This document shows positions 10,973 through 25,830 of a DNA stretch of 64,000 bases, in pieces. The translations under genes were made by a program, and so were the position numbers. A model generated the notes under the pieces. The model did not search any database. It worked only from the letters and a program-made list of their open reading frames with translations, and was not told the DNA's origin. The stretch covers positions 15,460,501-15,524,500 of the forward strand of contig OX335651.1 of assembly GCA_946894095.1 (NCBI GenBank), read 5' to 3'. Position 1 is the first letter of the stretch, and every line of letters starts with the position of its first letter. This stretch comes from Incurvaria masculella (lineage: Eukaryota > Arthropoda > Insecta > Lepidoptera > Incurvariidae).

Positions 10973-13900
10973 TTTGGAGAAGAACAGAGAACAGGTTACA
11001 ATGACACATTAATAAAATATTATAAATTAAAATTAAGCTACGCCTTCCTCCACTACGCTTCCCTCGAAAACTAGAACAAAAGAATGTGTCTAGAAAAAAT
11101 GATTTGATTTGAAACTGGTTCCTAGTACGATAAAAGTGGTTCTACATATGTAAAGAATTCTCATAAATTCTTCGAATTCACATGCCCATGTGCATGAAGA
11201 CCACAATATGTTTTGATTTAAAATTATGGGATGATAAGCTAGCCTCCAAAATCACCTTCTGGCCAATAAATAATAGTGGTAATGTAATAACATCAAACAC
11301 AAACTAATTATGTAATTTCGCAGTAATGTCAAATCATAAACATGTTAATTAAAATAGATACAAGATGATATTTGGCGAATAGGCATTTCACTGCTGGCTT
11401 TCCGTTTTATGTTGTACGTATAAATTGTCTATACATGCATAAATACAAAAAATACCTAGCACTACATCCAAGACCAATGGTAATTTGTTAATATATAACA
11501 TATTCCTGCCTATGTAAATTGAGGAACCTTTCACTCTTAATTTCAGGTGATATTTGAGTTTGTGAGCGGTATCGAGGATGTGCTCGCGAATAAGTTGGCA
11601 GATGTGGGGATAACAGTCCGAGGGGAGCTGGTACCCACATATGGAGACTTCACGCGCAGCGAAGATTCCTGGTCATCTGAAGAGAGCGAAGATGCAGATG
11701 AAATGTTAGTAGTGGTATTCTAAATTCTGTGAATTTTATTTGTGCATTTTACGCTGGAGTAGTACACAATCTCTGGTTATTATTATAGTTATGGTATAGT
11801 TCTGTAGTCGAAAAATAAGGTCGGATATATTTTGATTTTAAAATGACCACTAACCAGATGATAATGAATTCAAAGGGAATTCCATTTTTATATGGCAGGT
11901 GGCTAACTTTGAAAAGCATTCGCTGCATTTAAAATGTTTTGTTTATTATATTTCCGATTAATTCAGCCTGCATTGACTAAAACAACAGCAGAACCGTTCT
12001 GCCTCAAGGCCGGTTTTTAATTTTTAAAATAAAAATTGCCTTGAGAATTCAGGGGCTGGAGAACAGGCTGAGCCTTTATTTTTTTGCTTTCCTAATTTGG
12101 TCGAACAAATCTGATTCCTCCTTTAACTTTAAGTGTTGAGGTGAGGGTCGCTCAAGCCCAGTGACAGTAAAAATTTCGATTTACTCCTCCGCACATTGTG
12201 TCGGTATGTGCAATCTTAGCGAGTTCATTCATTTTGAAATGTTCTGTCAGAATTGACATAACTTTTTTTAGTGCTACAAGGGCGACACTGAAAATTCTTA
12301 GAACTGGCCTCTCGTAAATTGCATAATAAATAAATATATTTAAATTTTGAAAATGGAACTCTGCCAATATTATTGTGTATTTATTTCAGTCATTTGTCAT
12401 TTGTTTTACGATTTGGCGGCAAATTGAAAATTGTGTGTCACATCAGCATCTTTTGTCCAATGTTTGTGCAATGATTTTATATGACTTTTGATGTTATTTA
12501 AGTCAACAAAAAAGTTAGGATAAATTTCGATTGGCCCCTTTCACGATAAAGCCCCATCACTGTTTACAACTGGTTTCATAAATTTCATTAACGTGGTCGC
12601 ACTAATCTCACCAATTACTGTGTGCTATATACCTCATAATTTGACAGAGGCCCAAAAACTCCGTCGTGTCGAAAATACCCCTAAGGACGAGTGGGCAAAG
12701 AGCTTTTCTCAGTGGTTCCATCGGATGCAGCGACCTATTGATGAATGGACGTTATTTTTAAAAGATATAATAAAATGAATAACTAATTCGTTCATTTTTT
12801 TATTTTCTCAGAACTTTCAGTGTTGCCCTCGTATATTTGATTAAGTTTTATAGCCGGCTCTTCTCTCTATTCAGAGTGGCAGACTTTATGCGGGGATTAT
12901 CGCCAGACTAAATAGCATTTAGTATGGTTAGTCCGGTGCTAGTTCGCGTACAAAATTTTGACAGTTCACTCTGAATACGATTGTTAGAGATTAGGGGAAA
13001 AAAATAAGAAATAGGAAATAATTTCTGATCTCAAGTGACTTTTAGTTTTAAAAATTAGATTTCGTGAGGTACCGAGATCTCATGGGATTCCAAACTTTCA
13101 CAGGTGCGAATACCATGCCAGCCATGCCATGGTGCTATTAATGTTTCTAATGCTTGTATTTATAGTCCACAGGATCCAGAAGACTGCTCAAACTTCACGT
13201 GTACCGCCGCACAGCTGGAGGTCACCACGCTCAACCTAGATGTGACAGCCATGATGGCGTATGTCAGCAACATGACCAACGGACATTGCAACTTTGCCTT
13301 CAGGCAGCCAATACTATCCCAGCAGGCTGCATGGGAGGCTAAGCGGCCCGTAAAACCTATAATTGAGGAGCTTTTCCAAGGTTCTGTTATAGGAAATATA
13401 TATTATGAAAGAACTTTAAATCTATAATGTAAAAATGCTCGAACCTGTTATTTATAAACCCAGAACAACCTCTGAATTGTTATACCATTTCTGGTCTTTT
13501 GCTTTGAAATGCAGTTTCAAATTCGATCAAAAGGTACAAAACATTCTGTAACAATTCCGAGGTGGTTTTGGGTTTATTAGTACAGGGTTCATGTTCATCA
13601 ATATCATCATCAATATGTATCAGAAGTGCACCTAAGAATATATACTTTATAATTATTATATAACACATAAACCCATATGGAACTGTAAATACTGAGTGTG
13701 GATATATAATGTTTTCCACATCAAATTTGCTAACATTCATGTCAAGCGCTATGCTAAGACAATGCCTATGACTTACGTACTATGTAAAGTTTTCATATTT
13801 TGTAAAAAATTTAAATGATGAGCACTAAGATAAAGTCTAAAAGGTACTGCATAGTGTTTGGGTGTTTACTGCCCTCCTTATTAAAAAGACGGTAACTACA

Positions 13901-16900
13901 TATGCGCCTCATATGAAGATATATCATAGTTTTAATAAGGAGGGCAGTATAGGTATTAAGGTGGCCCAACCCGCTCATTTCCCCATACAAAAGGGGAAAG
14001 AAGATTACGTCTATATTTCTTGTCAGAGATCCAAAATTTTGCTCAATATAGCTTTATTTGATTGAACTAGATGTCTGATGACCATTGGCATTGTAAAATT
14101 ATGTTTGGTTTCCAAGTTATAACGTCCGAAAGTTCGGATTTTTCGCGCGTTTTATACAATTACTTTGGAGGTGGATTACGCAATGATAAAGTAAGAACAT
14201 CTTAAAAAGATTAGTCATCAGACATAGCTTGTTTAATCAAGATTAATAATCTATTTGGTTTTTGTTAGATTTTTGACTACAGCGGTCGTGGTTTACTTTT
14301 AGCTATAAGTCGTTTTGAAATTAAAATTTTCGTAAATCTTACCAAATCATACACTATGCACATTGTCTTTTTTGTGGACAGGTTGCATCTTCCTCATAAC
14401 GGAGCCTGTCTTATTCTTAGAAACAGAGAAGGTCCCAGAGCGCAACAGCACGGTTTTGTACCGTGCCCGCAAATGAGTTGAGGCCGCCAGGTTGGGCCAC
14501 CTTAACGGAAAATACATCTTATCATTCTTCACACTTCCTTGTCATATATCCTTAGCGACAAAGTCCAGAGCGATTCTTACTTTCATTTTGTTTTGAATGC
14601 AACCTGGAGTAAAACTGATTACAAATAAAATGACCACAGATTACTGTCTCTTTTCTAACCCGTTTGTTCAAAAACCGAGCCGCGTGTAAGCACTGACATT
14701 ACTATTTTATCATTTTACTAAATCAGTTAGCACTTTGATCGAATCCCTAATATCATCGTATCCCTGGGACGGTATTTGTATAAAAAATCGAATAGCAGTG
14801 GATCTGCATCAGCTTTGCATGTGTTCCGAATCTTAAAACAACGTGAACTAGAAATTAAATGCACGGGCAAGAAATCCAAGGCCTTATCGACAAGGGTACC
14901 TCATTGCAACTATAGTTTATTTTTATTTTTGTCATGTAGGTCCATAATCATTGACAGGCAACCATAGACAAAAAAAATAATACTTTTAGAACGCCATTTT
15001 TTTTAGGTTTGCTTAGCAAAAATATAATAAAAATATAAGTTAAATTCATTAAAGCTTCTTCATAAATCGAGTTCATAGTAATAAGAAATCGAGCTATAAA
15101 AAGTAAAATAAATGGTTGGAAAGACTAGAAGTGCCTCCATAATTATTAACAAATAAAAACATTTTGTTTCAGGCAAAAATTTGGTCTGCTGTGATACTGC
15201 ATGGGAAGATTTTGAGAAAATAGTGAATACTTTAGGCGGCCAAAATGAGAAAAAACGAACAGAACTACTACGAAGAAGGTTGACAGTAATGCCCGACAAC
15301 ACAGGTGGTGGGTACTACTTGTGATTGGTAATCAATACATTAGGTAACTTAAAAACATCTCGGTGCTCACATATTTTTTCTAATTTCAAGTACTATACCA
15401 TGGAACAATACTAACACCGCATTTCGAAATGCGTATATTGCAGAGAATGCAACAATGTACGTGTACATGACCGTTACGAATTGCTTATATTCACTCCCGT
15501 GAACATCATTTTGACATAAGGGACGTGACTCTAGACTGCACACAGATCGTACAAAGCGCGCACGGTTGAGAGCATGTGCACCGTGTAAGCTGTCAAATGC
15601 CTGTCATCGAGCTGTCATTAAGATTGTTTATCTGTACTTCTCTGATCGTATGCACTTGTATTCTGTACCCGAAGTCCCAGTTGTCACCTAAATTGGCGTT
15701 ACGGCAAACCGATCGACTGGCGTTTTCAAATGTATGGAGAAATTGAAGAGCGCGCGCAGTGGGTGTTAAGCGAACTAACATTTGCGAGTCCGAGCTTGAT
15801 TTGACAGCTTACTCAACGTTGCCGTAAATACGTCGACGTTGCCGTTTACGTCGACTCTGCATTTTCAGTGCGCAAGTAAAACCACAGAATATCTAGTAAA
15901 AACTTGTATGGAGTTAACGGAATACGCCAGTCGATCGGTTTGCCGTAAACGCCGATTTAGGTGAGAACTCAGACTGACCACTCTGAAATAACAAAGGCCT
16001 TTCACGGTTTGTTGGTCTAGTTAGACAATTCTAGGCCTGAAATAACCACTCTCGAGACTTACAAGGCATTTTCGGGGTAGAACCTGGGGTCCTTATTAAC
16101 ATGGTGTGAAGAAGCACCTGGCCGGCCGGCATGGTTTTCGCAGTCCCCCTGTAAGATCGAAATCCCATCGGCCTCGTCGGGCACCTTAAGATGTCCTGGC
16201 GTAAAAGTGAGGTTAGGCTCTGACACATATGTCTGCTCAAATTCGTTCCGATTTGATATCGTGTGATTGTGGCGATATGTGGTGATATCAATTCGGAATT
16301 CAAGTATTCGCTTTCTCTGCGATCTTTGCAATGTACGCATTTCGGGACGTAGAGTAAAAACCTTTTTTAATCTCTGAAATGTTTAACTGTTATGTATCGT
16401 AGTTGCATACAAATAGACTTGTAGATGGAGATATTTTCTTGACTTTTAGGAGAAGATGACCTACCACGGGCAACACTTAAGGTCAGAGGCAGAGTGAGGC
16501 TGAGATCGAAAATAGTATTTAACTTTGGACATCGAATCAAAGCATTAACCGTCTCAGCCAATGAAGGATTTGTGCGGGCAGCACACCAACAGGTGGGTTA
16601 CATATCTTCATGTCGTTACACTGGAAATGGAGACCAATTGGAAATCAATTTGGAGTATGTGGCTACATACTGTTTGTAAAAAGAATGTAGCCACTCTTTG
16701 TAAAAATAAATCTTAAAGGGTCAAATTCAAAAGTGTGTTATTTATCGTACCGTCGACTGTAAAATAATTAACTGTATAAATTGGTGAACAATTTCTACAA
16801 TTTATTATTCATTTCAGGGCCTCAACTATGCAGCATTTATTCATGAATCAAGAGCATTGACTGAGAACAAGGAAGCCACTGCCACTCCGATTGTAGAATC

Positions 16901-16904
16901 TTGA
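8059..16904 (+). CDS. C7orf25: C7orf25 / UPF0415 family protein, eight exons
   Basis: The exons are 8059-8217, 9119-9302, 9891-10027, 11547-11704, 13166-13380, 15173-15304, 16450-16592 and 16818-16904. They join in phase to 1215 nt, giving 404 aa (human C7orf25 is about 421 aa). Every exon matches the vertebrate protein in order, with segments such as VLDQAEDYL, VIFEFVSG, VGITVRGEL, NLDVTAMMAYVS, ALTVSANEGFVRAA and FIHESRALTENKEA. The N-terminal part corresponds to DUF5614 and the C-terminal half to DUF1308, which has been proposed to be PIN-like; the biochemical role is unknown. All introns are GT-AG. The fifth acceptor is TATAG before 13166, chosen because it is the only nearby site that keeps phase. 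The stop TGA is 16902-16904, with a poly(A) signal at 17031. Introns hold a hAT MITE, a mariner relic and a TTAA MITE. Exon ends are inferred from consensus and homology, not transcripts. Confidence 0.93.
8300..8815. repeat. Dispersed repeat (family G), intron 1 copy
   Basis: Segments such as GCATAGACATAGCATGCTTA and GGTGACCTGTGCAT match, in inverse orientation, the copies at 23130-23420 and 36085-36340. The 131-codon open frame inside is a by-product. Confidence 0.5.
9510..9742. mobile_element. hAT-type MITE with 16-bp perfect TIRs
   Basis: The ends are CAGGGTTTCTTAACCT and its exact inverse. CAGGG-type termini and an 8-base imperfect flank match (TTCTCTGA and CTCTATGA, six of eight identical) fit hAT. 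The element is 233 bp, non-coding, in intron 2 of the UPF0415 gene. Confidence 0.7.
10943..10976. repeat. (ATTT)n microsatellite
   Basis: About eight tandem ATTT units lie in intron 3 of the UPF0415 gene. Confidence 0.85.
12587..12778 (+). pseudogene. Internally deleted mariner-type transposase remnant
   Basis: A 61-codon frame reads YIPHNLTEAQKLRRV, the mariner HxLTxxQxxxR motif, followed immediately by DEWAKSFSQWFHRMQ, the style of the mariner C-terminus. The DDD/E catalytic core that should lie between is missing, so it cannot be active. Clear terminal repeats were not found. Confidence 0.5.
12868..12977. mobile_element. 110-bp MITE (family M)
   Basis: TATTCAGAGTG at the left faces CACTCTGAATA at the right. 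The central ATGGTTAGTCCGGTGCTA is shared with a second copy at 46728-46833. Confidence 0.6.
13956..14505. mobile_element. TTAA-flanked MITE, 550 bp
   Basis: Same family as 3824 and 53719, with TTAA at both ends and matching GGTGGCCCAAC termini. It sits in intron 5 of the UPF0415 gene and is uninterrupted. No transposase. Confidence 0.8.
15421..16346. mobile_element. Family E element broken by two nested insertions
   Basis: Family E ends lie at 15421 (CGAAATGCGTATATTGC) and 16345 (TACGCATTTCGG). A second TIR element occupies 15686-15962, and a LINE 3' fragment occupies roughly 16080-16200 (CACCTGGCCGGC and GGGCACCTTAAGA text shared with 37070-37160). All are in intron 6 of the UPF0415 gene. 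Confidence 0.6.
15686..15962. mobile_element. Family D TIR element, 277 bp
   Basis: The left end ACCTAAATTGGCGTTACGG is inverted at the right as CCGTAAACGCCGATTTAGGT. A longer copy is at 41937-42490 and a partial one at 23525-23750. Non-coding. Confidence 0.75.
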
Positions 16905-17030
16905 CATCTATCATTATTATTTTTGGATAGTAAACTAATTTTTAGTAGGCCTTTACGTTTTAGTAAATGTTTTACTTATTAAGTCCTTTAAAACATGTAA
17001 TGTTTTCTAGAGCTTGTAATGCAAACCATT

Positions 17031-17036
17031 AATAAA
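17031..17036 (+). terminator. AATAAA polyadenylation signal of the UPF0415 gene
   Basis: AATAAA lies 127 bases after the stop codon of the eight-exon gene and just before a repeat copy starts at about 17088, so it is the likely 3' end signal. Confidence 0.6.
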
Positions 17037-17087
17037 ATTTATATTTGTTTTTAAGTCTTTAATATTTTAACTGTAGACCCTTTGTTT

Positions 17088-17381
17088 TTAGGGTTCCGTA
17101 CCCAAATGGTGCCAACGGAACCCTATTACTAAGCCTCCGCTGTCCGTCCGTCCGTCCGTCTGTCACAGGGCTGTATCTCAGTAACCGTAATAGATAGACA
17201 GCTGAAATTTTCACAAAGTGTGTATTTATTTTGCCGCTATAACAACAAATAGGTAAGATTAAAAAATAATAATAATTAAAGGGGGCCCCCATACAAAAAA
17301 CGTGATTTTTTTGTATTAAATCTTTTACCATGGTATGGAACCCTTCGTGTGCGAGTCTGACTCGCACTTGGCCGGTTTTTT
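17088..17381 (-). repeat. Family B dispersed element
   Basis: One end is TTAGGGTTCCGTACCCAAA and the other holds the hairpin GCGAGTCTGACTCGC. The interior carries a short GTCC tandem and GGGCTGTATCTCAGTAACC. Four other copies occur in the window. Non-coding. Confidence 0.7.
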
Positions 17382-17668
17382 GTCATGCGACAAAGTAGAG
17401 CGACTACTGTGTATAAGAATTATGTGATCGATCGTTTTTCGCGGCGACAAATGAATCGACAATCGAATACATGACTGAACAATGGGGAAGAAAACTCAAA
17501 GCTTATTGTAGAATTCGAATGAGGTTGCCTTATAAACGTCAAAACTGTCATTCCTGTCAAGTTTCATTTACAAGTTTTTAGATGAAAGATGTACTCCATG
17601 ATGCTGTTAGAATAATGTTTAGAGGAATAGAACAGCTTTCGTTTGTCTTCAACGAAATTTAAATATTA

Positions 17669-17888
17669 AGAAATGTGATATGTATGTATGTATCAACCAT
17701 CGACCATGAAGCAAGGACACATTAATTGTAAAAATAGTAAAAATAACTACTTACTAAAGATGCAATACCCACGAATGGTATGTTTTGCCGGGTCAGATCC
17801 AGCCTTGCAGTATATTCGTAAAGTAGTCTCCTTTAATTAATGTGTCCTTGCTTCACGGTCGATTATAAATACATACATATCACATTCC
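17669..17888. mobile_element. Fold-back MITE (family K), ~220 bp
   Basis: AAGCAAGGACACATTAATT on the left faces AATTAATGTGTCCTTGCTT on the right, and the outer ends GTGATATGTATGTATG and CATACATATCAC are also inverted. A partial relative lies at 53354-53480. Confidence 0.75.
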
Positions 17889-17917
17889 TTGGAATGAGCG
17901 ACGTACCTGCTTAGTAC

Positions 17918-18392
17918 GAAAACCGGCCAAGTGCGAATCGGACCCGCACACGAAGGATTCCGTTCCATCGTACAAGATTTAACACAAAAATCACGTTTTT
18001 TGTAAAGGGGTCCCAATTTATTATTCTAATTTTTACCTATTTATTGTTATAGCGGCAAAATAAATACAGACTGAAAAAAATTCAGCTGCCCATCTATTAC
18101 GGTTCATAAGATACAGCCCTGTACAGACAGACGGACGGACGGAGAGCGGAGGCTTAGTAATAGGGTTACGTTGGCTCCCTTTGGGTACGGTATATTAAAA
18201 GGAGAATGCCTAAGTCCAGGCCCCTTAGAAATCATTCGTGTCTTTTATAACAAAAAATAGGTAAAATTAAATAATAATAAAAATGAAAGGGTGGTCCCAT
18301 ACAAAAAAATCGTGATTTTTTTGTGTTAAATCTTGTAGGATGGTACGGAACCCTTTGTGTGCGAGTCCGACTCGCATTTGGTCGGTTTTTCA
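17918..18392. repeat. Two adjacent family B copies, head-to-head
   Basis: A plus-strand copy runs 17918-18200 and a truncated minus-strand copy about 18240-18392, ending in the CGAGTCCGACTCG hairpin. Confidence 0.6.
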
Positions 18393-21378
<2,986 letters not shown>

Positions 21379-21390
21379 ACAAGTAGCTTA

Positions 21391-21396
21391 AATAAA
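21391..21396 (+). terminator. AATAAA polyadenylation signal of ATP synthase beta
   Basis: A canonical AATAAA is located 13 bases after the TAG stop of the ATP synthase beta gene. If used, it gives a very short 3' UTR. Confidence 0.6.
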
Positions 21397-21841
21397 ACCG
21401 TATAAAACACGAACGAGAAGTTTATAATGAATCGATGCCATTCCGGTGAATAGCAAGGGTGTGATAACATCTGTTTCATAATCGATCGCAATTAAATGTT
21501 TAGTTATAACTACATATTTTGTTTAATTTTGTGGTCTTATTAGATTCTATTATCAGAGTTAACAGTTGGAAAATTCGTTTTTCCTAGAGGAACAGCTGGG
21601 AAGATAAAAGTATTGATGAAGAAAACTATTAGGATGGCATCGAGCAACACCGAAACGAGATTCCGTGAAGAAACACATATATGTTACATAATAATCATAG
21701 GACCTGCAATAGGTGAAACATGTACAAAATAATAGCATCAAATTGGGGCCTAACTTTTGCCTAGATTAGGGTATTTCTCTTCTATTTTTGAATGAATTGT
21801 AGAGGCGCATTCATAGTAATACACAAGTGTCTCTACAAGTG

Positions 21842-22370
21842 TTTTGATCGGCTTGTAGTTAGTGGCATGGGGACTGGCCTTACATGCCAGAGGCCTGGGT
21901 TCAAATCCTGCTCTGTTCATGCAAATTTCACTATGAATGTGAGCAATTAATGGTTAGAGATCCGTGTAGAACTGTAGGTCCTCTTCCCGTGGTAGGGCTC
22001 AGCGTGCCCAGGTTGGTACCATCGCATTGGATTAAAAGATCCTCCATCCAGGAGGTCAGCTGGCGTATAATGTGAAAAAATATGTGAGAGAATTCGATCA
22101 ATTTGCACCAATCAGAAGCGTTTGTCATACCTTCTGCGCTCTCCCTGGGTAGAATATTTGGCATCCACTTCCGATTGATGCAAAGATGACAAAATACCGC
22201 ACATATGTTCTCACATTTTACGCCGGTTCAGCCTCAATTCAATGTAGCCGTGGTCATAAGGGGAAAGTCCTGGCATGGCTCCAAATTCCTTCGGGAATGT
22301 TATATGTTGGGTTAATATCATGACTGTTGGTGTGGTATTTATTCACTACTCATCCATGTCCAGTTACATA
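21842..22370 (+). mobile_element. tRNA-headed SINE interrupted by a small MITE
   Basis: The head contains a tRNA-like A-box region (TAGTTAGTGGCATGG) and B-box (GGGTTCAAATCC). The body runs to about 22045, breaks, and resumes with CAATGTAGCCGTGGTCAT at about 22240. Confidence 0.7.
22061..22215. mobile_element. ~155-bp imperfect-TIR insertion in a SINE
   Basis: GGCGTATAATGTGAAAAAAT on the left faces ATTTTACGCC-type sequence on the right (CACATATGTTCTCACATT). It accounts for the break in the surrounding SINE body. Confidence 0.45.
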
Positions 22371-22374
22371 AACA

Positions 22375-22665
22375 AAAACCGGCCAAGTGCGAGTCGGACT
22401 CGCACACGAAGGGTTCCGTACCATCGTAAAAAAAAATACAAATAAATCGCCTTTTTTTGTGTGGGGACCCCCTTTCATTTTAATTATTTTTTAATCGTAC
22501 CTATTTGTTGTTATAGCGGCAAAATAAATACACACTCTGTGAACATTTCAGCTGTCTATCTGTTACGGTTACTGAGATACAGCCCTGTGACAGACGGACA
22601 GACGGACAGCGGAGGCTTAGTAATAAGGTTCCGTTTTTCACCCTTTGGGTACGGAACCCTAAAAA
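22375..22665 (+). repeat. Family B dispersed element
   Basis: Starts with ACCGGCCAAGTGCGAGTCGG and ends GGGTACGGAACCCTAA. It retains only a few GACA/GACG tandem units. It directly follows the A-tail of the SINE. Confidence 0.7.
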
Positions 22666-22784
22666 GCACTGTCATACTGTGTGCTATGTGGTACAGGATT
22701 AGACCCTGAAGCCTTGACCTGTTTTAAAGAGAAATGGAGTGAAGCCATTCAAGAAATCAAATGAGCGATGCTTCACTTCCTTCT

Positions 22785-23420
22785 AAGGAAATATCTGTAA
22801 GGGTGACTTCGCTCATTATCATTTCCAATTGTTCTGAAGTCTCAAAAAAATCGCAGTTCCCATACACTTGACCGAATTCTGTGAAAAAAATATATTTCAT
22901 AACACATGCTTAAAATGTAAAGACAGACAGGCTCAACCGACGGACGAGACCAAACATTGTTTCATACAAAATGTAATGAAATTTTTTTTTTTACTTAAAA
23001 TTGTTTCTAAATTGTCATGTAGCTTCAAAATATTGATCTGAAGCTATGTTTTAAAGTTTACTTTGAAATAATGATGAAAAGTTAAGAAATATGATCAGCA
23101 ATGCATCAGTGGGTCACCCCTTTTTACTCCCATTCAATTAACAATCTATACATGCACAGGTCACCATGCTTTTTTAAAGTAAAACTAGAGGAATCATAAA
23201 GATTTCACAAAACAAACATTAACATTACATGAGCGTGACTCCTATGTACTGATAACAATTTCAAAAGTGGTCTCATCGGGTAGATATGTTCCATCTCGTT
23301 CTAACTCGCGGCAGTGGTACTTGAGTTGACGTCTCACTCCCACACTCTTCGTCTTTTAAGCACAACGCGCTATGCTCGGGTCTATGTTTCATACTTTATG
23401 TTCAAGAGCACCTTGTACAT
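22785..23420. repeat. Dispersed repeat (family G)
   Basis: The stretch with TGCACAGGTCACCATGCTTT and the later CTCATCGGGTAGATATGTTC are shared with 36085-36340 and, inverted, with 8300-8815. No coding potential. Confidence 0.5.
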
Positions 23421-23829
23421 TTTGTTTCTGATATGAACATAGCAATACTTGGTGAAATCTTTTTTTTTTTCTAAAATTCCACATATTTTAATGTCAGTAA
23501 AGAGAGATACTCTGTGGTTTAACTTCCTCAACCTGTCACAATCAAATTCGGACTACCAATTTATATGAAAACGCAGAGTCGGCGTAAACGAAAATGTCAA
23601 CGTATTTATGGCAACGATGCGTAAGCTGTCAAATCAAACTTGGACTCACAAATGTTGTTTGCTTAACGCCCACTGTGCTCTTCAATTCTTGATACATTAG
23701 AAAAAGTCAGTCGATTGGTTTGGCGTAGACGCCAATCTTAGTGACATGTCAACCTAAGGGCTCAGCACTACTTGCATCGGTGAAGATCCCAGAAAATGCC
23801 AGATATATAAATTAACCCTATTTTATACT

Positions 23830-24152
23830 AGGGGGCGTCCATAAATTACGTGAGGTGTTTTTTAAATGTTCTGTCCCTCCCTCCCCCCTTGGTGAGATGT
23901 CGTGAGATTTTATTCAACCCCCTCCCCCATCCCCCAATCTCACGTGAGATTTTTCAGAATCCACATTCTTTCTTACGTAAACGCGTTGGATTGTTATTGT
24001 AAAAAGAAGAAAACATTAATTTTTTTTTTGTTTCAATTAAAAATTCAATCAAATTGCGTGATATTTGTCAAGAACCCCCCTCTCCCCTACGTGAGATTTG
24101 ACTCGACCCCCTCCCCCCCTTAATCATCTCACGTAATTTATGAATGCCCCCT
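23830..24152. mobile_element. TIR element with GGGGGCGTCCATAAATTACG ends
   Basis: The left end GGGGGCGTCCATAAATTACG and right end CGTAATTTATGAATGCCCCC are inverted repeats. C-rich motifs with CTCACGTGAGA lie inside. Total 323 bp, non-coding. Confidence 0.75.
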
Positions 24153-24539
24153 TATCATTAAAATATTATAAGGTATTAGTATCGAGTTAGGACGGGAGTG
24201 GCAACCAAAACTTATCCATATAGCGGCAGCGTAGCCACATTTTAGTGACATAAATGGTAGCATCTGCCAGTCAGTTCCCTTACGAATTCAGGAACTGCAA
24301 CATCCAATGTTCTTTGCACTAAATGGCATCCTGTGCAGTTCTTTCGTGTCTTTGGAACTCAAGAACATCAGGAGTAAGTGAACTGACAGGCCGGCGCTTC
24401 CATCACTGTCTATTATCCCAAATCGTGGATACATTGCCGCTATATGGATGAGTTTCGGTCGCGACTCCCGTCCTTACTAGATGCTAAAACCACCTCAATC
24501 TGGGTTGCATATAGATATCAATAGTGATTTTTTTTTGTG

Positions 24540-25090
24540 GGACTTCAAATCCGAAACTATAAGAAATAGCGTAATCACTCAAGGCAGTCATAAGGCCGAT
24601 TTTGATAAAAACTAAAACTATGTACATAAAAAAAAAACTAGTGGGGAATCGTTGTCGTTGTTTTAGAAAAAAAATACGCATACTGTATTTTTACACCAGA
24701 TGAGTGTTGCTTATAAGGAACAAACTCTGTGGAGTAATTTTAAACGGAAAACTAAAGGAAAGTATTAATTTTTAAGAAACTGTTTTATACTTTCAAGTAT
24801 TCATACATTACCCATATATATAAAAAAATAAACAGTTTATTAAAAATCAACACTTTCCTTTATTTTGCCGTATAACATTACTTCACAGGATTTGTCCCTT
24901 ATAAGCGACACTATTGACTGTTGCAATAATACAGAATGCTTTATTTTTCTCAAAATCAACGAGTTCGATTTCCGGTTAAGAAAACGATTTTTCGGAAAAT
25001 CTGATAATGCAATTTTAGTTTTTATCAAAATCGGCCTCGTGACTCCTTTGAGTATTTTTCCCTATTTTTTATAGTATCGGATTTGGCCCT
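24540..25090. mobile_element. ~550-bp fold-back element
   Basis: Most of the left half is the inverse of the right half: CCGATTTTGATAAAAACTAA faces TTAGTTTTTATCAAAATCGG, and CTAAAGGAAAGT faces ACTTTCCTTTA further in. The open frames inside are shadows. Confidence 0.65.
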
Positions 25091-25294
25091 GAAGGCCCAC
25101 TCGAAAAATTCACCTGTATATACGACAAAGGAAACAAAATGTGTATAAAAATTAAAATTTTGCTTTCATTTGATTCGGTTTACATTTTTCAAAAAACAAA
25201 AATGTGCAGACACAGATATTTGTTGTCTGATGTTAGATATTTTATATCAATTAAATCAGAACAGTGGTTTTGAAAAGATTAGTGAATATCGTTT

Positions 25295-25830
25295 GTATGG
25301 GGAGCCAGGACTAACTCATTCGTGGGCACGGTACAATACCGTGCTATTGTGCTCTGGGACTTTTTCTGTTTCAAAGAAAAAGACAGGCTCCGTGATGAGG
25401 AGGATGAAAAACATGTCCACAAAGCAGACAAGGAGCATAGTGCTTGATTTGGTAAGATTTTGGATTTTTTTATTACAAAACGACTTATTAAATATATACA
25501 AAAAGTAAATCACGACCTCTGTAGTAAAAAATCAAACAAAAACCAAATTGATTATAAATCTTCATGGAACAAGCTGGTCTTGATGACTAACCATTTTAAG
25601 ATGTATTTGTTTTATCGTTGAGTAATCCACGTCCAAAGCTTTTGTATAAACCGTGCGAAATATTCGTTTTTTTGGACCTTATGTATTAGAAACCAAACAC
25701 TATTTTACAATGACATTTAGTTCGATCAAATAAAGCTGTTTTGAGTATAATATTGAATCTCTGGCAAGAAATATGTGCATGCTTCCATTTGCATTTCCAC
25801 GTTTGTATGGGGAGTTGAGTGGGAAGGCCA
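25295..25830. repeat. Decayed copy of the TTAA MITE family
   Basis: GGGCACGGTACAATACCGTG, GACAGGCTCCGTGATGAGG and TTTAGTTCGATCAAATAAAG match the family in inverse orientation, but the terminal TTAA/TIR is eroded. Another decayed copy lies at 60170-60390. Confidence 0.55.

Noticed and set aside
13104..13165. Upstream extension of UPF0415 exon 5 from the acceptor at 13103
   Set aside because: The frame is open, but joining there would break the phase from exon 4; the TATAG acceptor before 13166 keeps phase and family alignment.
21842..21925. Possible functional tRNA gene
   Set aside because: A- and B-box-like text is present but the cloverleaf is not complete and the SINE body follows directly, so it is a SINE head.
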